NCBI RefSeq assembly: GCF_021366795.1
Contig: NZ_JAHCPS010000002.1
Location: forward strand, 186,001 to 250,000
Reading direction: 5' to 3'
Source: Macrococcoides caseolyticum
GTDB lineage: Bacteria > Bacillota > Bacilli > Staphylococcales > Staphylococcaceae
Length of the DNA stretch: 64,000 nt
Shown here: one piece after another, positions 25,332 to 33,911 of the stretch
Layout: each line of letters starts with the position of its first letter
Numbering within the stretch: position 1 is the stretch's first letter
Position numbers and translations under genes: made by a program
Notes under the pieces: generated by a model
What the model was told of the DNA's origin: nothing
Seen by the model: only the letters and a program-made list of their open reading frames with translations
Database searches by the model: none

Positions 25332-26336
25332 ATTTATTTTTATTTTTGATGGATGAATTTTTATTTTAAATCTTGCTTCAAGTTTTGCAATGGTTTCAAG
25401 TGAATCCGTAATCACTTCATCGAAACCATGAATTGATAAGATTTCTTCATGAATGGCTTTATATTTTTTTTGAATCGTTTCGTCATCTAACCTATCGATT
25501 GCATAATAAAATCCACCTTGATCATACATTTCAAATATACTTTCTTTATCTAATTGTGCACTTGAAATAATAAGTTTACGTTGACCGAATTCTGGCAACT
25601 TTTCATACCATGATAATCCGTCACGTACCTTCACCACATCACCGATAATAATCATTGCTGGATGTGTCACTTTATGTTCAATGACCAAATCATTAATCGT
25701 TGATAAGTCACCAATCACAGTTTTTTGGTAGCCATAGCTAGCATTACCAATGACTGCAACTTTTAGTGATGCTTCCATATTTTTCGATAGCACTGCAACG
25801 ATTTCAGGCAAAGCTTTCATACCCATGTATAAAGCAAGTGTTCCACCTTTAGCAAGTGCCTGGAAATCAATTTCTTTCAAGCTGTCTTTCTGTAAGTGAC
25901 CAGTAGAGAACGTCACGTGAGGTGCATGTGCTCGGTCTGTCAACGGAAAGCCAGAATAAAGTGCAGCAGCACTTGCACTCGTAATGCCTGGAATGACTTC
26001 AAATGGGTATTGGCCATTTAAGCTGTCGACTTCTTCAGATAATCGACCGAAAATACCAGGATCGCCACCTTTTAAACGGGCAACAGTTAATCCTAATGCT
26101 GCTTTTTCATTAATAATACGATTAATTTCATCTTGTGCTTTATATTTCACATCTGGATTTTTACCGACATAAATTAACTCACATTCTGGTTTAGAAAGCT
26201 GTAAAAGTATTGGATTAACTAATCGATCATAAATGATAACATCTGCTGTCTTTATTCTTCTGATTGCTTTATAAGAAACAAGACCAGGGTCACCTGGTCC
26301 AGCGCCTATAAATATAACTTTTCCTAGTCTATCCAT
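25314..26336 (-). CDS. cobA: Uroporphyrinogen-III C-methyltransferase
   Basis: SAM-dependent enzyme making precorrin-2 for siroheme. The N-terminal 245 residues are a canonical SUMT: GAGPGDPGLVSYKA, VARLKGGDPGIFGRLSEE, VIPGITSASAAALYSGFPLTDR (in the middle) and TLALYMGM. Beyond this there are about 95 extra residues (from KLIISSAQLDKESIF to the end) with no recognised domain; in some Staphylococcaceae SUMT proteins a remnant uroporphyrinogen-III synthase part sits here, so it may be a degenerate HemD-like tail. It overlaps nirD by 13 bases and closes the sir-nir operon. Confidence 0.9.
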   Translation of the reverse strand: MDRLGKVIFIGAGPGDPGLVSYKAIRRIKTADVIIYDRLVNPILLQLSKPECELIYVGKNPDVKYKAQDEINRIINEKAALGLTVARLKGGDPGIFGRLSEEVDSLNGQYPFEVIPGITSASAAALYSGFPLTDRAHAPHVTFSTGHLQKDSLKEIDFQALAKGGTLALYMGMKALPEIVAVLSKNMEASLKVAVIGNASYGYQKTVIGDLSTINDLVIEHKVTHPAMIIIGDVVKVRDGLSWYEKLPEFGQRKLIISSAQLDKESIFEMYDQGGFYYAIDRLDDETIQKKYKAIHEEILSIHGFDEVITDSLETIAKLEARFKIKIHPSKIKINESLDN

Positions 26337-26638
26337 ATGAATAACTCGCCGTTTTCAACTTCAACTTTATATGTTTGAACACATCCATCTGCTTCATCTG
26401 GTGCTTGGACTTGTCCGTCATTTAAGTCAATCTTTCTATCGTGTAATGGACAAAATACGTAATGTTCACTAACAGTCCCTTCAGATAAAGGGCCATTTTT
26501 ATGCGGACAACGATTTCCGATTGCTTTAATTTCACCAGATTCAAGTAAGAAAATGCCAATTTCTTCGTCTTTCACAAATACTTTTTTACCGATTTGAGGT
26601 TCTAATTCAGACACATTGAATAATTTAATTTTTTCCAT
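26324..26638 (-). CDS. nirD: Nitrite reductase small subunit (Rieske-type)
   Basis: Small subunit of NADH-dependent nitrite reductase, 104 residues. It keeps both halves of the Rieske cluster motif, CPHKNG and CPLHDRK, so it can bind a [2Fe-2S] cluster; some NirD proteins (for example of enteric bacteria) lack these. It lies 2 bases after nirB and overlaps cobA, as expected for a single operon. Confidence 0.9.
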   Translation of the reverse strand: MEKIKLFNVSELEPQIGKKVFVKDEEIGIFLLESGEIKAIGNRCPHKNGPLSEGTVSEHYVFCPLHDRKIDLNDGQVQAPDEADGCVQTYKVEVENGELFIWID

Positions 26639-26640
26639 GA

Positions 26641-29037
26641 TTATACGCGCTCCACTTCATACATTTTTTTCTCATTTTCACGCATTTGTTTCCAAGGTTC
26701 TTCCTGGCGTGCTTTATTTGCATCTAATAACGTATCATACAATTCTTTTTGACGGACTGGATTCAATAATACGTCTTTCACATTATCAAAGCCCATACGC
26801 TCTAACCAAGGTGCAGTACGTTCTGCATAAATACCTGTTTCACGATAGTATTGCATCATCGCACCACATAATTGAACCACTTCATCTTCAGTGGCAACTG
26901 TTGTAAGTAACGTTGCTGCTTTCACTTCAGTACCACCGTTACCGCCGATAAAGATTTGGAAGCCATTTTCTACTGCAATTACACCAAAGTCTTTAACACC
27001 TGATTCTACACAACTACGTGGACAACCTGAAACTCCAATTTTAAATTTATGTGGTGTATCGATATATTCAAATGTTGACTCTAAACGTATTGCGAGTTTT
27101 GTCGTATATTGTGTACCGAATCGACAGAATTCTTTACCGACACATGATTTTACTGAACGTAATTTCTTACCGTAAGCTGATGCAGAACGCATGCCTAAAT
27201 CTTCCCAAACAAGTGGCAATTCTTCTTTTTTAATTCCGTATAAACCAATACGTTGTGCGCCTGTGATTTTAACTAATGGCACATCATATTTCTTTGCAAC
27301 TTCACCTAATTTAATTAATTGATCAGGATTTGTTACCCCACCTTGCATTTGAGGAATGACAGAGAACGTACCGTCATTTTGAATGTTGGCATGGAAACGT
27401 TCATTCGCATAACGCGAATCTTTTTCGTCTTCATGTTCATGTGGCCAGCACATATTTAAATAGTAGTTCACTGCAGGACGACATTTTGGACAGCCTCCTA
27501 AGTTTTTAAAGCCTAATACGTGACGCACTTCTTTAGATGTTTTTAATCCTTTAGCGCGAATTTGTGTAACGATTTGGTCACGCGAAAGATCCGTACATCC
27601 ACAAATACCTGTCGGTCCACCTGCCTGGAATTTATCACCTAAAGTATGCACTAGAAGATCTGCGATTTGGCCTTTACACTTACCACAAGAACCACCCGCT
27701 TTCGTGTGAGCTGTTACTTCTGCTACAGTTGTTAAGCCTTTTTCATGAACAGCTTTAACAATTTGACCTTTAGAGATACCATTACATCCACAAATTGTTT
27801 CATCATCTGCCATCGTTTCAACACTAATTGCATCCACTTCACCTGCTTTATGCAGTAATGATACTAAAGTAAATTCTTCAATCGGTTCTTCTTTTTTCAT
27901 CATATTGTAGAATCGGTTACCTTCTTCAGTATCACCATAAAGTACTGCACCGACAACTTTGCCTTGTTCTACAAATACTTTTTTATAAATGTTATCTAAA
28001 CCATTGAACACTTCGATACCACGTGTGTTCTCACCTTCATAAATCTTACCTGCACTGAATAAGTCACAACCAGATACTTTAAGTGAAGTAAATGTTGTAG
28101 AGCCGTGATAGCCCTCTGTTTCGCGCCCTGTAATATGATCTGCTAGTACTTTACCTTGTTCGTAAAGTGGTGCAACTAAACCATATACTTTAGAATTATG
28201 TTCTGCACATTCACCTACAGCATATATATCTGGATCACTCGTTTGCATATAATCGTTGACAACAATACCACGACCGATTTCAAGTTCAGCAGCGCGTGCT
28301 TGTTTTGTTACTGGGCGAATTCCGACTGCCATAACAACTAAATCTGTTTCAATCACTGAACCATCACTTAATCGAATGGCTTCAACACGGTCTTTACCAA
28401 TAATTTCTTGTGTGTTGCCTTGTAATTTAAACTTCATACCTTGCTTTTCCAAGTCCGCTTTTAACATTTCGCCGGCTTTACGATCTAACTGCATTTCCAT
28501 TAACCATTCACCTAAATGAACAACAGTAACATCCATACCTTGATCGAGTAACCCACGTGCACATTCTAAACCAAGCAATCCACCACCGATAACGACAGCT
28601 TTCTTGAAATGACGTGCTTGTTCGATAATATATTCTGTATCTTTTATTGTTCTCCAGCCTACCACACCTTCAAGTTTAACCCCATCAATCGGTAACATGA
28701 AAGCTGTTGAACCTGTTGCAATAATTAATTTATCATATGTAACACTAATACCATTTTTAGTTGTTACAGTTTTTGTTGTACGGTTAATTTTTTCTGCTTT
28801 ATCATTATTAATAAGTGTAATCCCTTGTTCTTTATACCACTCATAATCATTTAATATTGTTTCCTGAACGCTCATTTTTTTCTGAAGAATATTGGATAAC
28901 ATTATACGGTTATAGTTTGGATATGGTTCTTCACCAATTACCGTAATTTCAAATAAATCAGGATTACGATCTAGAATTTCTTCAATTGTACGTATCCCTG
29001 CCATACCATTACCAATCATAACTAATTTTTGTTTCAT
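26641..29037 (-). CDS. nirB: Nitrite reductase [NAD(P)H] large subunit
   Basis: Cytoplasmic siroheme enzyme reducing nitrite to ammonia; 798 residues. Domain order: FAD/NAD-binding pyridine nucleotide oxidoreductase (1-400; GNGMAG, GGGLLGLE), two BFD-type [2Fe-2S] parts (CGCNGISKGQIV...CGKC and CGCTDLSRDQIV...CPKC), then the nitrite/sulfite reductase half domains with the siroheme/[4Fe-4S] ligands CVGKEFC and CPRSC. All cluster Cys are present. It follows sirC by 30 bases with its own AAGGAG. Confidence 0.96.
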   Translation of the reverse strand: MKQKLVMIGNGMAGIRTIEEILDRNPDLFEITVIGEEPYPNYNRIMLSNILQKKMSVQETILNDYEWYKEQGITLINNDKAEKINRTTKTVTTKNGISVTYDKLIIATGSTAFMLPIDGVKLEGVVGWRTIKDTEYIIEQARHFKKAVVIGGGLLGLECARGLLDQGMDVTVVHLGEWLMEMQLDRKAGEMLKADLEKQGMKFKLQGNTQEIIGKDRVEAIRLSDGSVIETDLVVMAVGIRPVTKQARAAELEIGRGIVVNDYMQTSDPDIYAVGECAEHNSKVYGLVAPLYEQGKVLADHITGRETEGYHGSTTFTSLKVSGCDLFSAGKIYEGENTRGIEVFNGLDNIYKKVFVEQGKVVGAVLYGDTEEGNRFYNMMKKEEPIEEFTLVSLLHKAGEVDAISVETMADDETICGCNGISKGQIVKAVHEKGLTTVAEVTAHTKAGGSCGKCKGQIADLLVHTLGDKFQAGGPTGICGCTDLSRDQIVTQIRAKGLKTSKEVRHVLGFKNLGGCPKCRPAVNYYLNMCWPHEHEDEKDSRYANERFHANIQNDGTFSVIPQMQGGVTNPDQLIKLGEVAKKYDVPLVKITGAQRIGLYGIKKEELPLVWEDLGMRSASAYGKKLRSVKSCVGKEFCRFGTQYTTKLAIRLESTFEYIDTPHKFKIGVSGCPRSCVESGVKDFGVIAVENGFQIFIGGNGGTEVKAATLLTTVATEDEVVQLCGAMMQYYRETGIYAERTAPWLERMGFDNVKDVLLNPVRQKELYDTLLDANKARQEEPWKQMRENEKKMYEVERV

Positions 29038-29067
29038 ATTATTATCTCCTTTGCTACTATTAGCAAT

Positions 29068-29493
29068 TTATTGTAGTAAATCCATAAGCTTTTGTTTTAA
29101 TTTTTTACTTTTTTCCGGGCTCGCACCATCACTTGAAATCATAACGCGCATCCCATCGTGTCTAAATGAAGCAACATTAAAGAAATTGGAATTCACTTTA
29201 TTCGAGCAATCATTAACAAGTTGATGATCCTGAACACATGCCATGACTTCTTGATTGACACGTTCAACATTCGTTGCGATAAAAACCAAGTCATATTGAC
29301 TGATGTCTTGTTTCGTAAATGGATATGGAATGCAGTTAACATCCATTGCTTCAATCGCTGGATCAATTTCTGGTGCCATTACTGTAATATGAGCGCCTTC
29401 GCCTTGTAAACCAGTGACTTTACGTTTGGCAATACGTCCGCCACCAACGACTAATATCTTCTTCCCTTCAAGATTAAGCATGACTGGATACAT
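29068..29493 (-). CDS. sirC: Precorrin-2 dehydrogenase (short SirC/YlnF type)
   Basis: NAD-dependent oxidation of precorrin-2 to sirohydrochlorin. 141 residues from ATG 29493 (MYPVMLNLEGKKILVVGGGRIAKRKV), chosen because GAGGAG lies 7 bases upstream; the frame from 29508 starts inside sirB. The Rossmann motif GGGRIA and the DQYDLVFIATN-like segment are present. It lacks the C-terminal dimerisation domain of the about 200-residue enzymes, but the short Bacillus YlnF type (about 160 residues) is similar. Overlaps sirB by 20 bases. Confidence 0.87.
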   Translation of the reverse strand: MYPVMLNLEGKKILVVGGGRIAKRKVTGLQGEGAHITVMAPEIDPAIEAMDVNCIPYPFTKQDISQYDLVFIATNVERVNQEVMACVQDHQLVNDCSNKVNSNFFNVASFRHDGMRVMISSDGASPEKSKKLKQKLMDLLQ

Positions 29494-30208
29494 AAGCTTG
29501 CTCCTCAAGTTCAGAAATTTTATTTAATACACCTTCTGCCATACCGAAATCTAAATCAAGCGTGTCTGTAAATGTAATATCATATCCTGCTTCGATAAAA
29601 GGCTTACTTAACCGCTTAATTTTACGTACTAAATGCCCATCAAATAAGAAATACGGCATAATAACAATCTTCTTACTTTTATCCATTTGTTTAAGCTTTT
29701 CTTCAAAACTTAAAGCACCGTATAACATTGCCGGTATTAGGTCTTGATCTGTCTCTTCTTTCATACGCTTTACCATGTCCGTTAAACGCACATCAGGTTC
29801 TGCAAAACGTTTATTTCCATGCGCTGTTATTAATATCGATTCATCTTGATTAAATTGTGCTATGATACGTTCACAAATACGATATACGGAAGGCTCATCG
29901 CCGAAACAATCTGCGATACGATATGAAATATGCGGATAATCAACTAATACTTCATCAAGCTGTGCTGGAATATCCTCTCTTGCGTGCATTGCCGGGAATA
30001 ATAACATTGGCATGACTAAAAAATCAGTAACCCCTAAATCAATCATGCGTCGAGTAATAATCGGAACGTTCTCATCGTCTTTTTCTAAAAATGCCAATTG
30101 CTGCACCGTTTCTGAACGTGCCTGTATGATATGATCAACAAAAGCCCTAAACAGTTGATTCTTATCTGGCATTTTAGAACCATGCGCAATATAAATGATA
30201 CCTTGCAC
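29474..30208 (-). CDS. sirB: Sirohydrochlorin ferrochelatase (CbiX/SirB type)
   Basis: Inserts iron into sirohydrochlorin, finishing siroheme. 244 residues in two CbiX-like repeats: N-terminal IYIAHGSKMPDKN with the catalytic His and C-terminal ILITAHGNKRFAEP with the second. The start is GTG at 30208, behind a run of G (GGGGGG) in the minus strand. First gene of the sirB-sirC-nirB-nirD-cobA operon, so cofactor supply and apoenzyme are produced together. Confidence 0.9.
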   Translation of the reverse strand: MQGIIYIAHGSKMPDKNQLFRAFVDHIIQARSETVQQLAFLEKDDENVPIITRRMIDLGVTDFLVMPMLLFPAMHAREDIPAQLDEVLVDYPHISYRIADCFGDEPSVYRICERIIAQFNQDESILITAHGNKRFAEPDVRLTDMVKRMKEETDQDLIPAMLYGALSFEEKLKQMDKSKKIVIMPYFLFDGHLVRKIKRLSKPFIEAGYDITFTDTLDLDFGMAEGVLNKISELEEQAYVSSHA

Positions 30209-30239
30209 TTACATCCCCCCCTTTTCACAATACTCTCTC

Positions 30240-30245
30240 ATTATA
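30240..30245 (-). promoter_or_regulatory. -10 box of the sir-nir operon
   Basis: TATAAT on the minus strand, 32 bases before the GTG. No acceptable -35 box exists at normal spacing, as expected for an activator-dependent promoter. Confidence 0.65.
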
Positions 30246-30254
30246 ACGCATTTT

Positions 30255-30274
30255 AATGTGAATATGTTCACATT
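30255..30274. promoter_or_regulatory. Rex-like operator
   Basis: AATGTGAA (30255-30262) and TTCACATT (30267-30274) around a 4-base centre match the TGTGAA-N4-TTCACA core of Rex (NADH-sensing repressor) sites. It covers the -35 region, so repression by Rex at high NAD+ is inferred. Confidence 0.65.
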
Positions 30275-30280
30275 GCTGTA

Positions 30281-30302
30281 TATATAGGGATATCCCTATA
30301 TA
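30281..30302. promoter_or_regulatory. NreC-like operator
   Basis: Perfect 22-bp palindrome with central TAGGG-N4-CCCTA (30285-30298), the GC-rich inverted repeat described for the NreC response regulator of staphylococcal nitrate/nitrite genes. Its centre is about 58 bases upstream of the expected transcription start, a normal activator position. Confidence 0.65.
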
Positions 30303-30384
30303 AATAATATTGCAAGCAATTTAGTATAAAGTTTTGCATATGCTATTATTAAAATAGCATTTTAGTATCGTATATTTGGTACTT

Positions 30385-30722
30385 GAGCTAGCGATATTGA
30401 CTATTTGTCGCTAGCTCATAGGCAGCTTCATCGAATTTATTTGTCGAGCTAGCGATATTCTATATTTGTCGCTAGCTCATAGGTAGTTTTATCGTATTTA
30501 TTTGTCGAGCTAGCGATATTCTATATTTGTCGCTAGCTCATAGGCAGCTTCATCGAATTTATTTGTCGAGCTAGCGATATTCTCTATTTGTCGCTAGCTC
30601 ATAGGCAGCTTCATCGAATTTATTTGTCGAGCTAGCGATATTCTATATTTGTCGCTAGCTCATAGGCAGCTTCATCGAATTTATTTGTCGAGCTAGCGAT
30701 ATTCTATATTTGTCGATAACTC
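30385..30722. repeat. Tandem array 2: six 61-bp hairpin repeats
   Basis: Units start at 30385, 30446, 30507, 30568, 30629 and 30690, every step exactly 61 bp. Each unit carries a perfect 10-bp inverted repeat, GAGCTAGCGA and TCGCTAGCTC, around a 13-base loop (TATTCTATATTTG, with variants), followed by a 28-base linker (ATAGGCAGCTTCATCG...). Unit 3's linker differs at several bases. The last unit has a decayed right arm (TCGATAACTC). Its sequence is unrelated to array 1. Located between rplT and the sir-nir promoter. Confidence 0.95.
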
Positions 30723-30790
30723 GAAATCGATAAATAGTTACTAATTTTTATTTAGGGCACTCTCCATTACAAATTCTAAATTTAAAAACA

Positions 30791-30822
30791 AAAAAAGCCT
30801 TACCCATTCGATGGGTAAGGCT
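30791..30822 (-). terminator. Intrinsic terminator after rplT
   Basis: Perfect 11-pair stem GCCTTACCCAT / ATGGGTAAGGC with a CGA loop, then seven T on the minus strand. Confidence 0.92.
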
Positions 30823-30832
30823 CTAAGCGATA

Positions 30833-31192
30833 TTATTTAGCTAATGCATCTTTCGCTTGTTTCACGATTTCAGCAAATGCTTTTTCGTCAGTGATAGCGA
30901 TTTCTGATAACATTTTACGGTTGATATCGATTCCAGCAACTTTTAATCCGTTCATTAAACGGCTGTAGCTGATGTCGTTCATACGAGCAGCCGCATTGAT
31001 ACGTGCGATCCATAATTTACGGAAGTCACGTTTCTTTTGACGACGGTCACGGTATGCATATTGACCTGATTTCATTACTTGTTGTTTTGCTACTTTATAT
31101 AATGTATGTTTTGAACCAAAGTAACCTTTAGCTAATTTGATTGTACGTTTACGACGGGCGCGTGTAACTGTTCCACCTTTAACTCGTGGCAT
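30833..31192 (-). CDS. rplT: 50S ribosomal protein L20
   Basis: 119 residues, normal length. Very basic N-terminus [21 protein letters not shown] and the conserved [22 protein letters not shown]; binds 23S rRNA early in assembly and is the autoregulator of this operon in low-GC bacteria through the infC leader. Last gene of infC-rpmI-rplT. Confidence 0.97.
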   Translation of the reverse strand: MPRVKGGTVTRARRKRTIKLAKGYFGSKHTLYKVAKQQVMKSGQYAYRDRRQKKRDFRKLWIARINAAARMNDISYSRLMNGLKVAGIDINRKMLSEIAITDEKAFAEIVKQAKDALAK

Positions 31193-31220
31193 TATAATTC
31201 CTCCTTAGTGTTTCTAGTTT

Positions 31221-31421
31221 TTATTTTACGTAAGTTAACATTTGTGCTACTCGTTTTTGATCGCCTTTAGATACTAATGACGCTTTACGAAGTCCACGTT
31301 TTTGTTTAGTTGATTTGTTTGCGAATAAATGTGAAGTGTAAGCTCTTGAACGTTTTAATTTCCCTGAACCAGTTCTTTTAACACGTTTCGCTCCACCACG
31401 GTGAGTTTTCATTTTAGGCAT
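31221..31421 (-). CDS. rpmI: 50S ribosomal protein L35
   Basis: 66 residues, start [20 protein letters not shown] and the family end [17 protein letters not shown] precedes the ATG. Between infC (13-base gap) and rplT (28-base gap). Confidence 0.97.
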   Translation of the reverse strand: MPKMKTHRGGAKRVKRTGSGKLKRSRAYTSHLFANKSTKQKRGLRKASLVSKGDQKRVAQMLTYVK

Positions 31422-31433
31422 GTTTTGTTCCTC

Positions 31434-31961
31434 CTAGTTTTGTTTTTTGTCGACGATTGGTGCTAACATTAAGAACATTGAGCGACCATCCATCTTTGGC
31501 TTTTGTTCAACTGTCGCAAGATCTTTACATTCTTCTGCAAATTTCTCTAACACACGTTGACCAAATTCTTTATGCGTGATTGCACGACCACGGAATCGGA
31601 TTGATACTTTAACTTTATCCTGCTTTTCTAAGAATTTACGCGCATTTTTAAGTTTCGTATTGAAATCATGTTCCTCAATCGTTGGACTTAATCTAATTTC
31701 TTTAACAACAACAACTTTTTGATTTTTACGTGCTTCTTTCTCTTTCTTCTGCTGTTCAAATTTGAATTTACCGTAGTCCATAATTTTAGCGACAGGCGGT
31801 TTCGCATTTGGAGCAACTAACACGACATCAAGGTTAACACGTTCAGCAATTTCAATTGCTTCAAATTTTGTTTTAACACCAAGTTGTTCGCCATCATGTC
31901 CGATTAAACGAAGTTCTCTCGCACGAATTTTGTCATTGATTTGAGTTTGATCTTTAGCTAT
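31434..31961 (-). CDS. infC: Translation initiation factor IF-3
   Basis: IF-3 prevents early subunit joining and proofreads the start codon. N-domain and C-domain motifs are intact ([57 protein letters not shown]). The reading frame could begin with GTG at 31970, but that GTG is part of the ribosome binding site AGGAGGTG; the codon at normal distance is ATA at 31961 (ATA-GCT-AAA-GAT). Non-ATG starts of the AUU/AUA/AUC type are typical of infC and let IF-3 control its own synthesis. Preceded by an L20-type leader. Confidence 0.93.
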   Translation of the reverse strand: MAKDQTQINDKIRARELRLIGHDGEQLGVKTKFEAIEIAERVNLDVVLVAPNAKPPVAKIMDYGKFKFEQQKKEKEARKNQKVVVVKEIRLSPTIEEHDFNTKLKNARKFLEKQDKVKVSIRFRGRAITHKEFGQRVLEKFAEECKDLATVEQKPKMDGRSMFLMLAPIVDKKQN

Positions 31962-31989
31962 GGTTGACACCTCCTATTTGATTTACGAA

Positions 31990-32128
31990 GACAAACAAAA
32001 AAAGCGAATGCATAATGCACCCGCTAAAAAATAGACATGTCTAACCATGTTATTTAACCCTGTAACTGCGATTGGCGTCTTCAGGGCGAGAAGCGGGATG
32101 CTTCTACTTGTCCGTTTCGTATTCAACA
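31990..32128 (-). promoter_or_regulatory. L20-type leader of infC-rpmI-rplT
   Basis: Structured 5' leader between the promoter and infC. It ends in a terminator hairpin (AGCGGGTGCAT/ATGCATTCGCT) followed by seven T at about 31995-32030, and holds further complementary stretches (AAGCATCCCGCTTCTCGCCC). Position and build match the L20 leader of Bacillus. Confidence 0.75.
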
Positions 32129-32134
32129 GACTTT

Positions 32135-32163
32135 AGTATAACAGGTCATCATTTATAAGTCAA
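32135..32163 (-). promoter_or_regulatory. Promoter of infC operon
   Basis: TTGACT (32158-32163), 17-base spacer, TATACT (32135-32140). The -35 box lies inside the 3' end of lysP. Confidence 0.8.
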
Positions 32164-33646
32164 CATCAATTTTTTCAAATTCACTCATATCGTGATCTTG
32201 TGATAAATCTACATCTGTAAGAGGAATCTTACGTGTTTTATATTTTAATTTATGATAGAAGAAGAATGCTAAGAAAATTGGAATACCCATGTAGGTGATT
32301 AAGAAGCCATTGAGATCAAACTTTCCACCTAATAATAAATCCGTATCTTGACCAATGATAACAAACAAGCATAAGATAAATGCGAATATTGGACCAAATG
32401 GGAACCACATTGCTTTATATTTTAATACCGATGTATCTTTATTCTGTGCATAGAATGCACGACGGAATCGATAATGACTGATTGCAATACCAAGCCAGGC
32501 GATAAAGCCCGTTAAACCACTTGCTGCAACAATATATTCATACGCACCACTTGCAACACGTTCTACTAAAAATATGATAAGCACTACAACAAATGTTGCG
32601 AGAAGACTTGGAATTGGTACACCTTTACTGTTTGTTTCTGAGAATTTACGTGATGCTAATCCATCTTTCCCCATTGCATAAAGCATTCTTGTTGAAGCAT
32701 ACATACCACTATTACCAGCAGATAATATTGATGTTAAGATAACAGCATTCATAAATGACGCTGCAAAAGCAAGTCCAGCATTCTCAAATACTAATGTAAA
32801 TGGAGATTTTGCGACACTATCTCCACCCATTAAGTTTGGATTCGTGTAAGGGATGATTAATCCAATGACTAAAATAGAGAGAATGTAGAAAATTAATATT
32901 CTCCAGAAAACTTGTTTAATCGCTTTAGGAATCGTTTTTTCAGGTTCTTCAGATTCACCTGCTGTAATACCTACAAGTTCAGTTCCCTGGAAGCTAAATC
33001 CAGCGACTAGGAACACACCTAAGATTGTTAAAAATGATCCTGTTAAACCATGTCCAACGAATGGCGCATCACCTGTAGTGAAATTACTAAATCCAATGTA
33101 CTCTCCACCTAAAATTCCAAAAATCGTTAAAATACCGATTGCTAAAAATAATATTACCGTTGCAACTTTAATGATTGCAAACCAATATTCACTTTCACCA
33201 TACACACGTACGGATAACGTGTTTAAAAATAAAATAATCGCTAAAAATACTAAACTCCAAGCCCAACCTGGTAAAAAGTCCATTGGTGCCCAGTATTTAA
33301 TAACACTTGCCGCAATACTTACATCTGCTGCTACTGTAATGACCCAGTTAAACCAGTAGTTCCAACCAAGCGCAAATCCAAGTGAAGGATCAACAAATCT
33401 TGTTGCGTATGTTGAGAATGAACCTGAAATTGGTAAGTACGTTGCCATCTCACCAAGACTTGTCATCAGGAAGAATACCATGATACCGATAATTGTAAAT
33501 GCTAAAAGTGCACCACCAGGACCAGCGTCACGAATCGCGCCCCCTGATGTCATAAATAATCCAGTACCAATACATCCACCAATCGCAATCATGGAGATAT
33601 GGCGCTGTTTTAATCTTCTTTGTACTTCATTATTGCCACTATTCAT
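32153..33646 (-). CDS. lysP: Lysine-specific permease (LysP-type, APC superfamily)
   Basis: 497 residues, about twelve membrane segments. The amino acid permease signature is clear near the N-terminus (IAIGGCIGTGLFMTSGGAI, GPGGALLAFTI) and GFSFQGTELVGITAGESE in TM6. Specificity for lysine is inferred from the lysine riboswitch directly upstream (33665-33905) and from its place between thrS and infC, which is the lysP site in Staphylococcus aureus. Confidence 0.92.
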   Translation of the reverse strand: MNSGNNEVQRRLKQRHISMIAIGGCIGTGLFMTSGGAIRDAGPGGALLAFTIIGIMVFFLMTSLGEMATYLPISGSFSTYATRFVDPSLGFALGWNYWFNWVITVAADVSIAASVIKYWAPMDFLPGWAWSLVFLAIILFLNTLSVRVYGESEYWFAIIKVATVILFLAIGILTIFGILGGEYIGFSNFTTGDAPFVGHGLTGSFLTILGVFLVAGFSFQGTELVGITAGESEEPEKTIPKAIKQVFWRILIFYILSILVIGLIIPYTNPNLMGGDSVAKSPFTLVFENAGLAFAASFMNAVILTSILSAGNSGMYASTRMLYAMGKDGLASRKFSETNSKGVPIPSLLATFVVVLIIFLVERVASGAYEYIVAASGLTGFIAWLGIAISHYRFRRAFYAQNKDTSVLKYKAMWFPFGPIFAFILCLFVIIGQDTDLLLGGKFDLNGFLITYMGIPIFLAFFFYHKLKYKTRKIPLTDVDLSQDHDMSEFEKIDVDL

Positions 33647-33664
33647 ATAAACACCCTTTCAAAA

Positions 33665-33905
33665 ATAAAAAATGAGTACGCGTATGATACGCGTACTCAT
33701 TTGAATTGTCTATCGTTCAAAATTTAGTAGCGCATCACTAACGTGACAGTCTAACATCTATTAAATGTTAGCCCAGGACATAATGCTCATACACATTATT
33801 CCTTCGGCACTGTTTCCTTTCAAATAATTTCGTTTACGTGTATGACATATCCATCATCTACTCATAAACAGTGCGACCTCTACCTCAACGAGGAATATTA
33901 AGTTA
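33665..33905 (-). promoter_or_regulatory. Lysine riboswitch (L box) with terminator
   Basis: The minus strand carries the L-box signatures in order: GAGGTAGAGGTCGCAC, GAGTAGATGATGG, GAAAGG, GTGCCGAAGGAAT and GTCCTGGG. It ends in a long terminator stem ATGAGTACGCGTA/TACGCGTACTCAT (33671-33701) with T run. Lysine binding should stop transcription of lysP. Confidence 0.93.
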
Positions 33906-33911
33906 TTTACT

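Noticed and set aside
30385-30722. CRISPR array or set of origin iterons
   Set aside because: Repeats and linkers are both conserved, no cas or replication initiator gene next to it; neighbours are rplT and sirB.
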